Assembly (NCBI RefSeq): GCF_001949145.1
Contig: NW_019091386.1
Coordinates: 397,435-461,434 of the forward strand
Source: Acanthaster planci
Lineage: Eukaryota > Echinodermata > Asteroidea > Valvatida > Acanthasteridae
Length of the DNA stretch: 64,000 nucleotides
Reading direction: 5' to 3'
The notes below the pieces were generated by a model. It did no database searches. It was not told the origin of the DNA and saw nothing but the letters and a program-made list of their open reading frames with translations. The position numbers and the translations under genes are program-made. Shown here in pieces: positions 24,001 through 36,400 of the stretch. The number at the start of each line of letters is the position of its first letter. Positions within the stretch are counted from its first letter, which is position 1.

Positions 24001-27000
24001 CCAATGTTTAGCTATGAGCTTGTTGGCTGAGGTGCTAAGGCATAGCTTTGAATAAACTCTAGAGGCTTCGCTACAGGCATTTTTCTTGTGACAGAATCAC
24101 ACTCCTAGGATTCAGAAGTGGAACCTATCCACAGCGAAGCTCAAGACATTAAAGAGACTACGTAACAAGTTTGATCAAGGAGTCTTTTTACATTTTTCAC
24201 ACACTCCTAATTTTGAAGTCCCATTACAGTTCAATAAGAGCGCCTCTTTAAGTGGTCCCCTGCTTTTGAGATTACGAATTGCTCAAACTTTTTGGACATT
24301 TCACGGTTCAAGTGAAATAAGTTCGGGCAAATCCAACCTAAGCCAAACCGAAATCGTCAAAAACTGCATCATGATTTTGTTTTTTTTTTTCAAAAAGACT
24401 GAAGCTAGACTTGACAGAGCTGACCGAGGACACAGACAGAGAGAGAAGAAATTTGGAGTTTCAGAAACGCAAACTGCAAGAGAGAGTCGCAACTCTTGAA
24501 AAGGAGACGGAATTCCTGAATCAGTACAAAAATGGTTATGACGCCCTGCAAGACGGTAATCAGGCCTAATTTTTCATCACCGTACTTTTGCCTTCGTGGT
24601 GTACCTTGCAAGCAGCCGTGCACATCTCCAAGAACTTCCCCGTGAAAACCGTCTTCATTTCTGGCACCGTTTTCCCAAATTTCTGTATTGGTGTATCCGC
24701 AGAGACGGACTCTCTCAGTTGGGCATTCTCAAATGGGCATTGCAAGTGGGAACACTTGAAGGTCCCATGTGTTGTTTTTGTAAGAGTATCGAAAATGTTT
24801 TGGTATTAAAATGAAAGGAGTGACATATACTCAAGAACACTGAGTTACATGTACATGTACTTCGTTTCACCTTACAGGAATGGAGTATCAAATACTCCCT
24901 TGATGGTTGAATTTCACTTCTCGGTTTTTTTTTGTTTGACAGCCTTCAATGCTAAGATTGAAGAGGACAAGTACACATCCCGGAAATCAAGGAGATCCGT
25001 CTTGGCTAACAAAAAGGTCAGATGTCATACGACAAGAAGACAGATAAAAAGCTCTGTCTGTTGGTGAAAGGAGGGGGGGGCTACAAAAGTGAATCTTATA
25101 GATCTTAATGCTGAGGTTACTTGTAATACTCTGAGATGGACCCAGTCAGTGTTTTCCTTGTGCTTTTGGATGGCAGAACCACTTGCTGACCAACTTTGAT
25201 GCTGCCAAGAAGCTGGAGCGGCAGCTCTTGGAGGTGCAGAACCAGACCATTGAGGAGTTTGAGTCGTTCCTGGAGGCCCACAAGTCCGAGCTGCAGTGCA
25301 AGGTCCTGCGGGACACTGCCGAGGGTGCCCTGCTGGACCGAGAGTACGACGAGGAGGAAATGGAGTTGGAGAGGCTGGACACACAGGTATGTGATAGGTG
25401 AATATTGACCGACGTGGAGGGCAATAGTGTAGAAATATTGCATGGTGATGAGGGGACAGTTGAAAGTAATTAATGGCAGTGTAAGCCATTTGTCAAATGA
25501 AGGATGTGATTCTCATAAAATAAAATAATGGAGGCTGGACTTGAAGGCATAAACTGTAGAAATATTTCCATGATATTATATATATAATATATACCACTCT
25601 ACTGCCTAGGATTGTATCCTGAAGACATTTCAGAACTACCTATTTGTAGGCACTGGGAAATCAGGGAAGGGAGTTTGTCAGAATTTGAAATGTGATTCTG
25701 GAAAAAAATCTGATACTTTGAAAAAGATATGGAGGTATGATATATTCAAATATTGACTGACTAGGAGGGCAGTAGTTCCCTAGGAGGGCAGTGGTTCCCT
25801 AGGAGGGCAGTAGATCAATGAGTGATTGCAAAGCAAGGTCACCTGCAACTGTCACCGTGGCACTAATGGATGGATGATGCATTTTTATGCATGTGAACAG
25901 CTTAGCACTGCTCAAGATCACTTCCAGCAAACCATCACAGCCCTGAACACAGAGCTGGACATGATCCGGCAGCACAGGGACGCCATCCAACAACAGATGG
26001 AGCAGCAGCAGGCGGAGAAGACGCGGAGCACCGGCGAGGCGGCCAAGACGCCCAGCCGGGCCCGCAGTGTGGCCTTCAAGGAGCCCGGGGACAGCAGCTC
26101 CCTGGAAGGTGGGGGCTACCGGTACGGCGAGGAGAAGGCGACCAGCACGAGCGGAAAAGGTGGGGGCAGGGGCGCGGTGACTGGAGGGAAAAGGGGCGGA
26201 GGGCAAAGACATCCACAAGTTGCCTGTTCTTGATGCCATAACGACAAAACTGGACCAAAGGGCATAGCTGTTCACTGTTTAACTTTGATGATTTTGAAGT
26301 AGCATCAAACTTTGTTGATTAATGACGTAGCATTGACAGTAAGTGTTGAGTCTTATTTTGTTGAGGAATCAAGTACCTATTGCGAAAAAAAAAATTGATT
26401 TCCCTCTGATTTCTAGAACTTATTGTTGTTGTTTTTTTTAAATCTGTGATAAGAGTCTGCTCTGTCGGTGACGGATAACTTTGTGAACGTGGACCTCCTG
26501 AGCAGCGAGATGGACCCCTTTGTTCCCCAGGAGTCCATCCTGAGCAAGTACAGTGTCATGATCTACACCACCACCAACCAGCGGAAGACCTGGCACGAGC
26601 TGAAGGATGCCAAGTTCTGCACCAGCTGCGGGGAGAAGGTATAACTGCCGCCGCTGGTTTCTCCGATTGGTGTCACTGTGCTAGTTGGTTTGAAAGGGAT
26701 GTGAACCTCAGACCACTTCATTGCAAGAGTCAAGAGCGTTATAGACTGAGCTGTCTCTTGTTGACTTTGCTTTGTTTTCATTCGGTGATTCTGATTGGTG
26801 TCTATGTGCTTGTTGGCTTGAAAGGCAGGTGAACCCCTGACCGCCGGATTGCAAGAGTCAAGAGCGTTATAGACTGAGCTGTCTCTTGTTGACTTTGTTT
26901 TGTTTTCATTCAGTTTTTTAAATTTGAAATTGAAATATTTCATCCATCAGTTCCAGAGTGCAGCAAATGCAATCACTAACTAGTTTAATATGTAACATAC

Positions 27001-30000
27001 TGCTAGTTAACCAAACTTAAACCCACCGTGCAGGAGAATTTGAGAGTGTTTTGTTTCAGTTTTGTTTGCAACTTCTCTCGTTTGTTCATCAGACAGTTTT
27101 ATGTCCACACAAAGTGAGTGGGGAGAAGGTTATCATGCTGCCCCATAACTGTAGTCACATCAAGCTGTCTCGCCCGGGGGTCCGCATTCCCATGGAGAGA
27201 ACGCACAAAGCGTAAGTCGCCCTCTCAGGAAAACAAAAAGGTTGACATTCGAGAGTTTCCAAATCGACCTCATTTTAACATGCATAAAAGGAACGGTTTG
27301 TTTGACGAAATGGTCAAGCAAATATAGTCCATTCTAAATATAGAATGTCAACCAGCATTATTTAAAATTTTGATACATGATTTCAAAGAGAACATTGTAT
27401 GATATTTGTTACGTCATCTTATTTTCTGTGATTCAGAGATATTTGTGCTACTTCCTGGTCTGATCAATAAATCTAAACCAAAATAAAAACATGCGTATCA
27501 CTTCTTACCACTTGATCTCATATCAGATGCTGACAGAGCTATGTTGTTGTTGTTTTGTTTTAATGGCGCTTTCAGCAACTCAGGCTATTTGTGCCAATAA
27601 CTGTACGTTTATTCATACACTTTATTAATCAGCATCACATTACGGAGTTAGGAAGAAGGTCCAGTTTTAGAGGCAGGAGGAAACCGGAGTACCCGACGAA
27701 AACCCGCGAGAGCGAGTATGGACTGGAAACCAAATGCACTTAAAAAAACTTTTTTATACTGAAAAGTTGTACAAACTCAGTCTTAAGTGCCTCTGTTGAT
27801 ACGGTCAGTTTTGGGACATGCTGTATTCTAGAGACGTGCATGATGTGAAAATGCCTTTGTTACACAGAGGACTCCAACCCCACCCTCCGCCAACATTGAA
27901 ATTGTCGTCCACCCTGTTGGAGTCTGGTGAGCTGCCCGCCGGCGACCCGGCCGGCAAGCGCATTCGCAGTCGGTACTCCGTACTGGAGAAGGACAACGAG
28001 CAGCACATCTTCCACGGGGACTCGGTCACACCCGGCATTGCCGACAGTGCCCCACCCTCCGCATCCCAGATGGGAAAGACACAGCATTCTCAAGACCAAC
28101 AGGTCAGGAGGGTATTCGGCTGTTGTCATAATTTGCTCGGCATTTGTCAGGACGTTATCTTCAACATCGTTAGATTTGACAATATTTTAGTTCAGCTGTT
28201 TATGGAGAGACTGTTTTAAAAAAATCACATTTCTTCTTATACTACCCTTTTTCCCAGAGTTGTTTTTGAAGAGGAACACTCTTATGTTTCAACTCTATTG
28301 CCTTCTCCCGAAACAAGTAAATTAACACCATTCAGTTTCATTAATTAACTGCTTGTTTGAAACAGATGAGCACCTTTGTGCCTCTGTGGGATGACTTCAA
28401 GGGGAGAACCAGTTTGACGAGGTCCATCCCAAAGCCATTGGATATGGTAGGGACACCAATGCAACAATTTTGACTATGGACTGCCTTAGCAGGCAATAGC
28501 ATTCATGTTAATCGAAAGAGAAGATGATAGGGATTTGATCAGTCACCTAACTGTAGGTCAGGAATATTGACTCAATATTGGCCAACAGATGAGGAGAAAA
28601 CTTGAATGCTGCATCTACTGCTAAGACATGACTTGAGAACAACAGTTCAAAACTATTAACCAACCATCAGAATATTTTACACTTTATATAGTGACGTTCA
28701 ATAGGTTGCAGTATGTAGAACAGGGTTTCATTGTGGCCATGTAGCATTCAAACAACGTTACAAAATACCCTTATCATTATTATCATTATGATTCTGTGGA
28801 TTCTAATTTAAACGTATCAAATGGCAAACTTGAATTCAGCTTTTAATGTGTTTTTTTTTGCTCCACTAAGCAGAAGAGGACGCTTTCAATCATTGGCCAA
28901 TTTTACGCCCACGTCTTGTGGCAAGACGAACATGCTTTGGAAGACGAACCGATAGTTGGTGTGCTGGTGAGTTTGCCGTAGTTACTGAAAAAATTACTTC
29001 TTTTAGTCTTTTTTACTTTCAGCTTGCAAACCTTTGTTTCAAATGAAACAAATCAAATATTTCAAATTTCAAAACTTGGATTTGCACAGAATGAATTAAG
29101 TCAGATGTGTTTTTAAAGTGATGCCTAGAGTGTTATACATTGACGGCGTTATCCTTGAAATTCTTGATTCCTTTAGCTACTACAGACTCTTAGAATTCAT
29201 TTGAATGGTTGATTTTGGTGCCGCATCCTTTGTTATCTCTTCCACTTCATCAAACAGAACGGTTTCTACAACTACATGGCGGATCGCTACATTCTGCAAG
29301 ACGTCATGTACTTGTGCGCGTATGATTTCATCTCAGCTCTCACTGACTATTCTGCTCTGAATAAGGTGAGTTTATGTACGGATCCACTCTGGTTCGTTTG
29401 GATTTTTGGTTTCTCGGTCATTCCCAATTTGAAAATATTCAATATGTCGTAGTATTGATCGGTCACACTACAGAGTGATGGATTTGATGCTTTTTGCCGA
29501 GAAGAGAGACATTTCATGTACAGACTGTGCACAAGCGATGTATTGCTTCTCAATGCAGTCAATCGATCCATTTATCAATTATCACTTTGATAAATCAGAA
29601 GTGGTCAATGTCATTTTTTGTTTGAATGAGTTGGGGGATTATTTGAACTATTGGATTGACTGATACGTCCTCTGACCAACTTCCTTCTCTGCAGGCTGTT
29701 CAGATCTTCGCACAGGTCCTTGTCGGCAACTTGGATGCCACCGTCTTCCGATATCTCCTCGTCATCAGCGATCTGATCGATCGAGTTGACTGGCAATATG
29801 TGGAGGACTTCAAGGCATTTGCTACGGCCATCTATCCATTCTTAAATGTAAGTTTAGACAGCTTTGCCTGGTGTCAGCGCTTTGGTAGCCCAATTTGTGC
29901 TGGAACCAATAAAAACGTTTGCTCTCCTGAGAGCCACTAGCATCCATAGTTGCGGCTAAGACTTTGGGACACGACCTCAGCCCTCAAAAGATTTACTGAA

Positions 30001-33000
30001 AATGGTGTCATGTAATTTTCATGCAATGATCAGCCGATGTACTCCAGAAAGCAATAATCAAAATGTTTCCAAAGTTGCGGCTATGGCTACTAAGTGCTAA
30101 AGGCCTATAGCCGCAAGCCAGTGTCTGCAGTAGGGCCCCATGTTATTTCTAGCCACAGGTATAAATTTGAAGACGGCTGGGCAGCCCTTGTGTTTGGAGA
30201 CCCTGACCTGCATTGTATCGATAGTCTCATCTTCATTTGTCTTTCGTCTTCCTGCCTCCTCTTGTTGCCATGGTTACTAGGAGGACGACATCGACCAGCT
30301 GCATCTTGGCTACACATCCTTCAGCGAGAACAAGGTCTCCAAGGCCCTGGTCTGCGAGTACTTAATGTACATCATCCTCAAGTACCGAGAACCCAGATTC
30401 CAGGACGTAAGTTTGGAATTTCCTGTGGAAGTCTCTGGACTTTTTAGCTCTTTGGCTACTATTTTGCGCTTGGCTTTCAAATAATTTTGTAAACGCTTTG
30501 ATGTTGCAAACAGCTTCCTCAGAGGTGATTCGCTTTCATTTTGCTCATCTCAGATTGAAAGCAAGTTGTTACAGAGGCCTGGCAAAGAGCTGGGCCTGAT
30601 GAACGAGAAGGAATTCAGCGAGGCAGTGGATGCCATGTCACCTCTCGCCAACGAGAAGCTGCGACATCGTCTGTTTGCCGAGGCCCAAGCCCACTGCAGC
30701 GAGGGGGCTAAGGTAGCCATCATGCGGCTGTCCCGTATCCTTGATGTCACATTTGGGGTTTTGCATTCCACTGGGGGCTATTTTATGTCCCACGGTAATG
30801 GAAAATCCAAGGGAAAACATTGCTCTGGAAAGTCGTAGAAAAGTCATGGGATATTGGGAATAAAAAGTATGTCCTTGAATTCTTTTGGTAGAGGCAAAAG
30901 TCATGGAAATCAAGGTCGTGCAAGGGTTATTTCTGATGGACCACTTATGATGTAATTACAAAATAATGATTTGTTAGTTTACAGGATTGGTAGTCATCCA
31001 GTTCAACACTGAACAACTTTTCAGCACAAAAGTGCTTAATGCCAGGGAAATAGTCTCATATTAGTCTTGTAAAAGTCATGGAATTTGGTTTTCAGAAAAG
31101 GTCAAAGTAGCGTCACGTGTGTGTGTCCCATATTGTTGATTTCACCAAGAGGGCGCCAGTGCTCAGTGTATTTGGTTAGCATACCGCAATTGAGACCCTA
31201 AGCAAGGCAAAGACTTGTTTTATTTCCACCCGAAGGACCCCATAGTGGCAGCAAATCGCTCAATCTATCCCCCAAGAGAGCGGAGATAAGCTCAGAAGCA
31301 ATTGTAAGCTAGGCAGTCTGGGATAGTAATGTCATGAAAAAGCCTTTGGAGTCCTGGGGGAACTTTGCATATCTTTAACCACCAGAGCATCAAAACCTGC
31401 AAAAACCAAACACAAATACTCCCCTGTTGCCTTTTACGCAATTGAAACTTGTTTTAATGCAATACATCTAACAAATATCACATAGGCAGTACTAGTTACG
31501 GCATTGAAACTTTTTTATTCCCTCAAATATCTCTTTATTTGCAAGAGTTTAAATAATTTAATAACAGTTTACAGTTTGCCATTCGCATATATCTGTTGCG
31601 TTCATCACTGCCTCTTGATTTATGGTTATTTCATTTATTGATAAAGATCACATCAGATTAGTAAAAATCATCATGATAGAAGTGCACTTACTATCATTTG
31701 CATCACAAAGGCACAACATATGCAGCGCAAGGATTACATCTGTCAGAAAATCTCCCAGCAATTAAAAAGATTACGTTGCACCAATTTTCATTCATTTCAT
31801 TCAAGTAAGGCACAGACTTTTACCTTCTGGACATTTTGGTATGATTGGCTAAAAGAGTTGTTTATTGCTTTGAGGATGTGTCCCTGGATATGAAAAATAG
31901 TCATGCCCCACATTGCAATAGTCAACAATTGTTATTTATGGACACTTACTGCACAAAACTGCATCGACTAAAATGTGAAAATTCAAGTGTGAAAACAACA
32001 GCCTTAACAGTCGACTGCCGTTTAATAACATTAAGACTTGCAGTTACCATGAATAAATGGTATGTCATAATAGGTTTGTTTGAATGCAATCTTTTACAAT
32101 ACCAGCACTGAATCTGTTCAGACATTTACAATTGTTTTTCCATAAACCAAGACATCAGTAAAGTATAAACAAAATCCTTCTGCAATCTAATTGATTGATA
32201 AGTGGCGAGATCCTCCACCGAAAATACCTTTATGTCAAAAATGAGAAATATACAAGAATGAGCCGGTTTGGGTTTTCAAACAGCCCAGGCCATTTGAGAA
32301 CAGAGCATATGCGCGAGTCCGACATGGCCCTGCTGACAAGGCAGACCTCACGTGCGCGTGGTATGCCTGAATTACCTAGGGGTAATCATATTGGACATGC
32401 GCTGTCGGAATACCAAACTGTCTCATGGGATCTGTTTGTTTGACACCGATCGGGATTTCGATCAGTAATCCAGGTCCTGCTAAATGGGCGGAGCAAACCA
32501 GCAGTGGGACCACCCATCAAAATCCAGATCAGTATAAAAATAAACAGACCCTTACATTTACTAATCTACCAGGCAGTAAAGTAGGCTACATCGGGATACA
32601 ACACTACTCTTTTCTTAATTGAGAATAAGTCAAGCTTGGAATTCACATTTTCCTGAAAGTATGTTATTTACGTCACAGACAGAATTTACATATTTAGCCT
32701 ATAGTAGGCATATCTCCACATGACAAAAAAGAGCAAAACCCACAAGCTAAACTCGAGGCCTGGCCAAATTCAAAGATTGGGATGTATCATGCACATGCAA
32801 GTAGGGACAATCCACACGACATCTTAAGTCTAAGAAAAGATATTAATCTACTCCATGAACTAATGTTATAGAATGAGATACAGCAGGCTTAAAGATGGCA
32901 CTACCTTATTGAGACTACTGAGGAAGTCGGCAAACTTTAACATTTTCGAGTGAGAAAAATGTGATTTTTTTGACAATTTGTTCACCGAGTTCCGCGTAAT

Positions 33001-33351
33001 TCCCTTGTCAGGTTTGATTGGACTAAAATTTTGAAAAAAGGAGTTTCACAGTGTATGGTAGGCCTAGGTTACTTTTTTCATTCTGGACAACAGGAATATT
33101 TGACTCCTTAATAATTTGCTTGTCCAGATATCGCTAGTTACCTTCTCCTGCAGCAGGTGGCACCGCTACTGAGACAGAAGATGGCCGAGAAGGTGGAGGA
33201 TAGTCGAATATTGACCAGCTCTAATCAAGGCCAGGGTAAGTTAAAAGATGTCCAGGTAACCACGCCCACGAAAGCACCTAGCGCAGCGCAGTGCCCCCCG
33301 ACCATGCCAAACTGGCCGAACCAGATTCCGTGTGATTTCCGCTACACCTAG
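21077..33351 (+). CDS. Coiled-coil protein with Cys/His-rich motif, about 18 exons; TSNAXIP1-like N-terminus suspected
   Basis: I assembled this by matching splice sites and phases. Exons: 21077-21125, 21907-22065, 22486-22639, 23427-23612, 24398-24555, 24943-25016, 25177-25386, 25901-26108, 26454-26638, 27093-27211, 27868-28102, 28366-28446, 28874-28966, 29258-29365, 29695-29847, 30281-30406, 30554-30745 and 33154-33351. All phases agree from ATG 21077. The product is about 895 aa. Residues 17-90 (QVLFEVFDEVLPQLGIFRNV) resemble the helical N-terminal domain of translin-associated-factor-X-interacting proteins. Coiled coils follow over about 105-400. Exons 9-10 give CTSCGEK, VLCPHK and LPHNCSH, a likely zinc site. 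The last third is helical and ends near EKEFSEAVDAMS. Uncertain points: exon 17 may end at 30712 instead of 30745; the last acceptor is a CAGCAG pair; and a strong donor at 33236 could mean further exons. I cannot assign a function. A role in cilia or sperm is plausible from the family guess only. Confidence 0.7.
23686..23916 (+). mobile_element. tRNA-derived SINE in intron 4 of the coiled-coil gene
   Basis: A tRNA-like head is visible: TGGCCCAGTGGGTAAGG (A box-like) and GGGGTTCAAATCTGCT (B box). It is followed by GTCCTTAGGCAAGCCCCTTT and a CATCCCATCCAGGG body. It lies in the sense orientation, just after the donor at 23613. Its sequence is distinct from the SINE at 13069. Confidence 0.75.
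25762..25815. repeat. 19-bp tandem repeat, about 3 copies, in intron 7
   Basis: The unit TAGGAGGGCAGTAGTTCCC starts at 25762, 25781 and 25800. It ends about 85 bases before the exon at 25901. Confidence 0.85.
26665..26915 (-). repeat. Tandemly duplicated tRNA-like (SINE head) sequence, 128-bp period
   Basis: Two copies, from about 26665 and 26793. The string GCAAGAGTCAAGAGCGTTAT and the following GACTGAGCTGTCTCTTG are identical in both. On the minus strand the copy reads like a tRNA 5' half (AGCTCAGTCTATAACGC, CTCTTGACTCTTGCAAT) with a degraded B box (GGGGTTCACC). It is intronic and not a functional tRNA, since no acceptor stem pairs. Confidence 0.65.
27540..27747 (-). mobile_element. Truncated SINE (body and tail only), same family as 13069
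   Basis: Shares with 13069-13337 the strings GAGGCAGGAGGAAACCGGAGTA, ATTTGTGCCAATAACT and CGGAGTTAGGAAGAAG in the same order, and the TTGTTGTTGTTTT tail. The tRNA head is missing. The copy ends at GGAAACCAAATGCACTTAA and runs into A bases. It sits in intron 10 of the coiled-coil gene. Confidence 0.85.
30746..33153 (+). other. Long intron of the coiled-coil gene
   Basis: About 2.4 kb between the exon starting at 30554 and the exon at 33154. It holds a repeat-like segment with several AAAGTCATGGAA-type strings (30840-30910 and 31070-31090). Otherwise AT-rich with no coding-like stretch, though a missed small exon is possible. Confidence 0.5.
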
Positions 33352-33618
33352 TGACAGTAAATGCTGTAAAGTCCCATTCACAAGTTGCGTAATGCTTGAC
33401 AAGACTCCCGTTGGACCGCCATATGTACCGTACTATTTTTTTCCCATAAGTCCGGTTTGCGCTCATCGTGAATTGCACAAGGAGAGGCAAATTCACGAGA
33501 AAGAAAGATAAAATAATACGAGACGCTGCAGGTCTTGAGATCCACGCACAGTGTCAGTCAGGACTTATGACGGCACACTCAGCAATTGTGCGAAAATTAT
33601 GTGATGTTTCAAAATGCA

Positions 33619-34593
33619 TTACTGGCGTGTGAGCAAGTTCACTATTGATTTGTAAGCATTGCGAAGGACCAATCGGTGGTCCTTCTGTGTGTAAGTCAGA
33701 AACAACGCCCCTGAGACCATTTGCAACATGGACGCGCTGCCTAAAATGAGCACAGGGACCCAAGCTTCTTGAACAGTCGTTGTCCCCAATGCTATTAGGT
33801 TCAAAACAATGACAGACGGTACCCAGCCCATGATAATTGTAGCGCAGTAGGCGCACGAGTACCAGGTTAATTTGGATGTGCGCACATTCTGGGGTTGCTG
33901 CTGATTATTGATGTGATCGTGGTTATCGGCAGCAATGTTGCCGAGGTTAATTCTCTCGGCTTTTATTTTACGCTGTTGATTTCTGGCAATGATCAATAGC
34001 CCAATAAAGGACACCGTAATTAAAACCATGCATGGAATTACAACAGAGTCCATCAGTATAGCCGATAATGTCAACAAGTGGCGGTTGTTAAAGACATCTA
34101 TTATAGAAATTAAATCCTGTTTAGCTGTGCCCAAAATGCCGAAGTACAGTCCAATACCAAATATGAGTGAGACGCCCCAAACAACCAGAATGACGCAGAC
34201 ACATAATTTGTCAGACATGAAGCGTACGTACTTCATTGGATTCGCTATTTTAAAATACCGGTCGGCCGCAATCATTGTAGAATTGAAGAAGTAGCATGCG
34301 CAGCACGCCATGAAAGAAACAAAAGAGAGGAATAAAATAATCTCGCTTGTGGGAATTGTTGAATTGGTCGTGTTGATGGTTACTGCCGCCAACAAGCAGA
34401 TCAAACACTCATTAACGTACAGACTGACCAGGAAATAATTGGAGTGATTCCTGAGTTGGCGACAGACGGCTACCGAGAGGATGACCCAAAGGTAGACGAG
34501 ACAGAGGGCAGCATTTACCGCAGATAAACCCACCCTAGCTCCTACTGAAAGTGTCACAGAATTACCAGCGCCCGATGAGTCGTTGAACTCCAT
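33619..34593 (-). CDS. Intronless cluster GPCR, subfamily 1, gene 1 (324 aa)
   Basis: Seven hydrophobic helices in one exon. The N-terminus has N-D-S-S and N-S-V sites. TM3 ends in DRY at 111-113 followed by FKIANP. TM6 has W257-V-P259. The usual TM7 NPxxY is replaced by LFLTY at 297-301, and the TM2 Asp is Glu62. There is no Cys at 3.25. ICL3 carries NQQRKIKAERINLGNIAADN, a phrase shared with the other minus-strand subfamily 1 genes. The start is placed at the first Met, aligning with the 39600-40571 paralog. First of seven minus-strand receptors. Probably a chemosensory or other surface receptor; the ligand is unknown. Confidence 0.93.
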   Translation of the reverse strand: MEFNDSSGAGNSVTLSVGARVGLSAVNAALCLVYLWVILSVAVCRQLRNHSNYFLVSLYVNECLICLLAAVTINTTNSTIPTSEIILFLSFVSFMACCACYFFNSTMIAADRYFKIANPMKYVRFMSDKLCVCVILVVWGVSLIFGIGLYFGILGTAKQDLISIIDVFNNRHLLTLSAILMDSVVIPCMVLITVSFIGLLIIARNQQRKIKAERINLGNIAADNHDHINNQQQPQNVRTSKLTWYSCAYCATIIMGWVPSVIVLNLIALGTTTVQEAWVPVLILGSASMLQMVSGALFLTYTQKDHRLVLRNAYKSIVNLLTRQ

Positions 34594-36400
34594 TTCAATT
34601 TCCCCGGTGAAGAGAGTAATGTCATGAGATGCCTTATACCAGAAATATGTACACCAGCGACCCTTCGGATTCTTCCTTTACCGTACTCCAACAAAAGTGA
34701 TTCCGAAGCTCTTCATCTGCTGTGGCTTTTTCTGGGTCTTTTTCATTCAGAAAAGAAGTCTTCTTGGCCATTTTTCCACGGCCCAGTTTGTAGGGCTGTT
34801 TCCAAAGCCCTGGATAGGATTTCCAGCGATAAAAAATTGATCCGTTTGATCATGTGATCTTGTTTTGACCAAACGTTTGGGTCTCACTTTGAGACAAACA
34901 CGTCTTAAGTCAGATCTGAAATGTCGGTGTTGCCGGAGCAATGGTATTTCAGTGAGCAGGTGGAGAGCGGTGGGGAACGTTGTTTCTGTGATCAGACTGG
35001 GACACCCATTCGTCCTACTAAGCGGTGTCTGAGGAATTTGCTTGTGAGACCAAGTTGAGTTCTACTTGAGTCTTCGCTATCTCGTATCACCTAAATTACT
35101 GCTCAATGGCGTCTACTCGCCGGTGTTGTTTCAATCTCTGACATCTTCATGTTTTTTATTTAAACACCTGTCCTTTGCACACTCTAAACGTGTCACTCAG
35201 AGAAAAGTTTCAAAGCAAGACTTTTTTGTTTCAGCGTGAAGCTGTGTCTGTCGATGGGACAATAGTTCCGTCAACTTTAACACCACTTTGCGATAGGTTG
35301 AGCATCAACCAGTCATGAGACCCATTTAAGATGTCTGTGATACTCCAGTCAATATCTTCCACCAAATTTGGCACGAACTGTCAGTTGACTTCTGTCCTGT
35401 TCTTCCATCCAAACAACTGTCCCATTCCACAGCTCATCGAGCTTTGGCAGTTCTGCCTGTCTTAAGTGTGAATGCTCCCCAGTTTGTTCACTCCACTTCC
35501 CGTATATTGAAGTCTTTCTTCCCTATTCCACGGAAGGGAAGCGTTCACTTTCTCAGCAGTAATCTGCAGCAAGTCAACTTGAAACAGCTCTTTGCAGGAA
35601 CGAGTCACGCTTTCCAGTACTTTATCCCGTCGGTGGTAGTCATCTAGTGGTTGCATCATCTCCAAAGGCTGGCATACGGACCATGTCGCTGTGGCCTTTA
35701 ATCACTTGCCTGACTGATGTTTATTCACCAATTCGTTAATGGCAGTGAAGTTCGGCAGGCTTCCCGAGACCGGTTTTAATTGCAATCCATCAATTAATTA
35801 CACCAAACCAAAGCTGTCAAGATAGATATTACTTGATAATGACAGTTCCCAACTTGGTTCGCTGAAAATTAGGGAAGCGAAGCGCGTCAGCTGCCATTCT
35901 CAGGACGTAAACATTACCAGAGTTACCCCATATCCGTGTCTAATAAGTGCGACTTGGTCTGATGGACATTGTATCGGCATACGTTAAAGATCACAAAGAC
36001 CCAATGAATTAGTTGCATCACATACATGTAGAGTCCCAGCTGTTATGGCTGTGGCTAGGAGTATACAATGTACAGCATAGAAGCCTATGGAAAGCCACTT
36101 GTTGGCGGCTGAAGCCATATTCCAAAGACACGTGTGCTTCTAGCTAGCCGCAGCCAGAATAAAACACAACCCTAGTGTGAATCTTTCCTGTTTCGCCTGC
36201 GTGCAAATCAGTCTCTTGCCAAATGCGGCCAGGGATTTCCTCGTTGAACCGTGATGCGATTCATTTTAATTTTATAACAGAGCTTGAATTTGTGGCAGAT
36301 TTTTCCTTAAAGATATACCGGGTGATTTGAATTTTTTGCAGGGAGCACACAAGCAACATAAATGTCGACCTTTTTTGAAAATCGAAGAACCAAGTATATT
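34594..36400. other. 5' flank of cluster gene 1, part of the duplicated unit
   Basis: Non-coding but recognisably related to 37394-38800. Shared strings include GTTTCTGTGATCAGAC (34980 and 37910 areas) and ATCACTTGCCTGA followed by GATGTTTATTCACCA (35700 and 38645 areas). A GGGTCGCTGGTGT element (gene sense) lies 58 bases before the ATG at 34651-34663. Confidence 0.7.

Noticed and set aside
30746-30838. Read-through of exon 17 to the stop at 30836-30838 as the gene's end
   Set aside because: The tail (GNGKSKGKHCSGKS region) falls in a repeat-like segment with AAGTCATGGAA words, while a phase-0 exon with good sequence follows at 33154. Kept only as a minor alternative.
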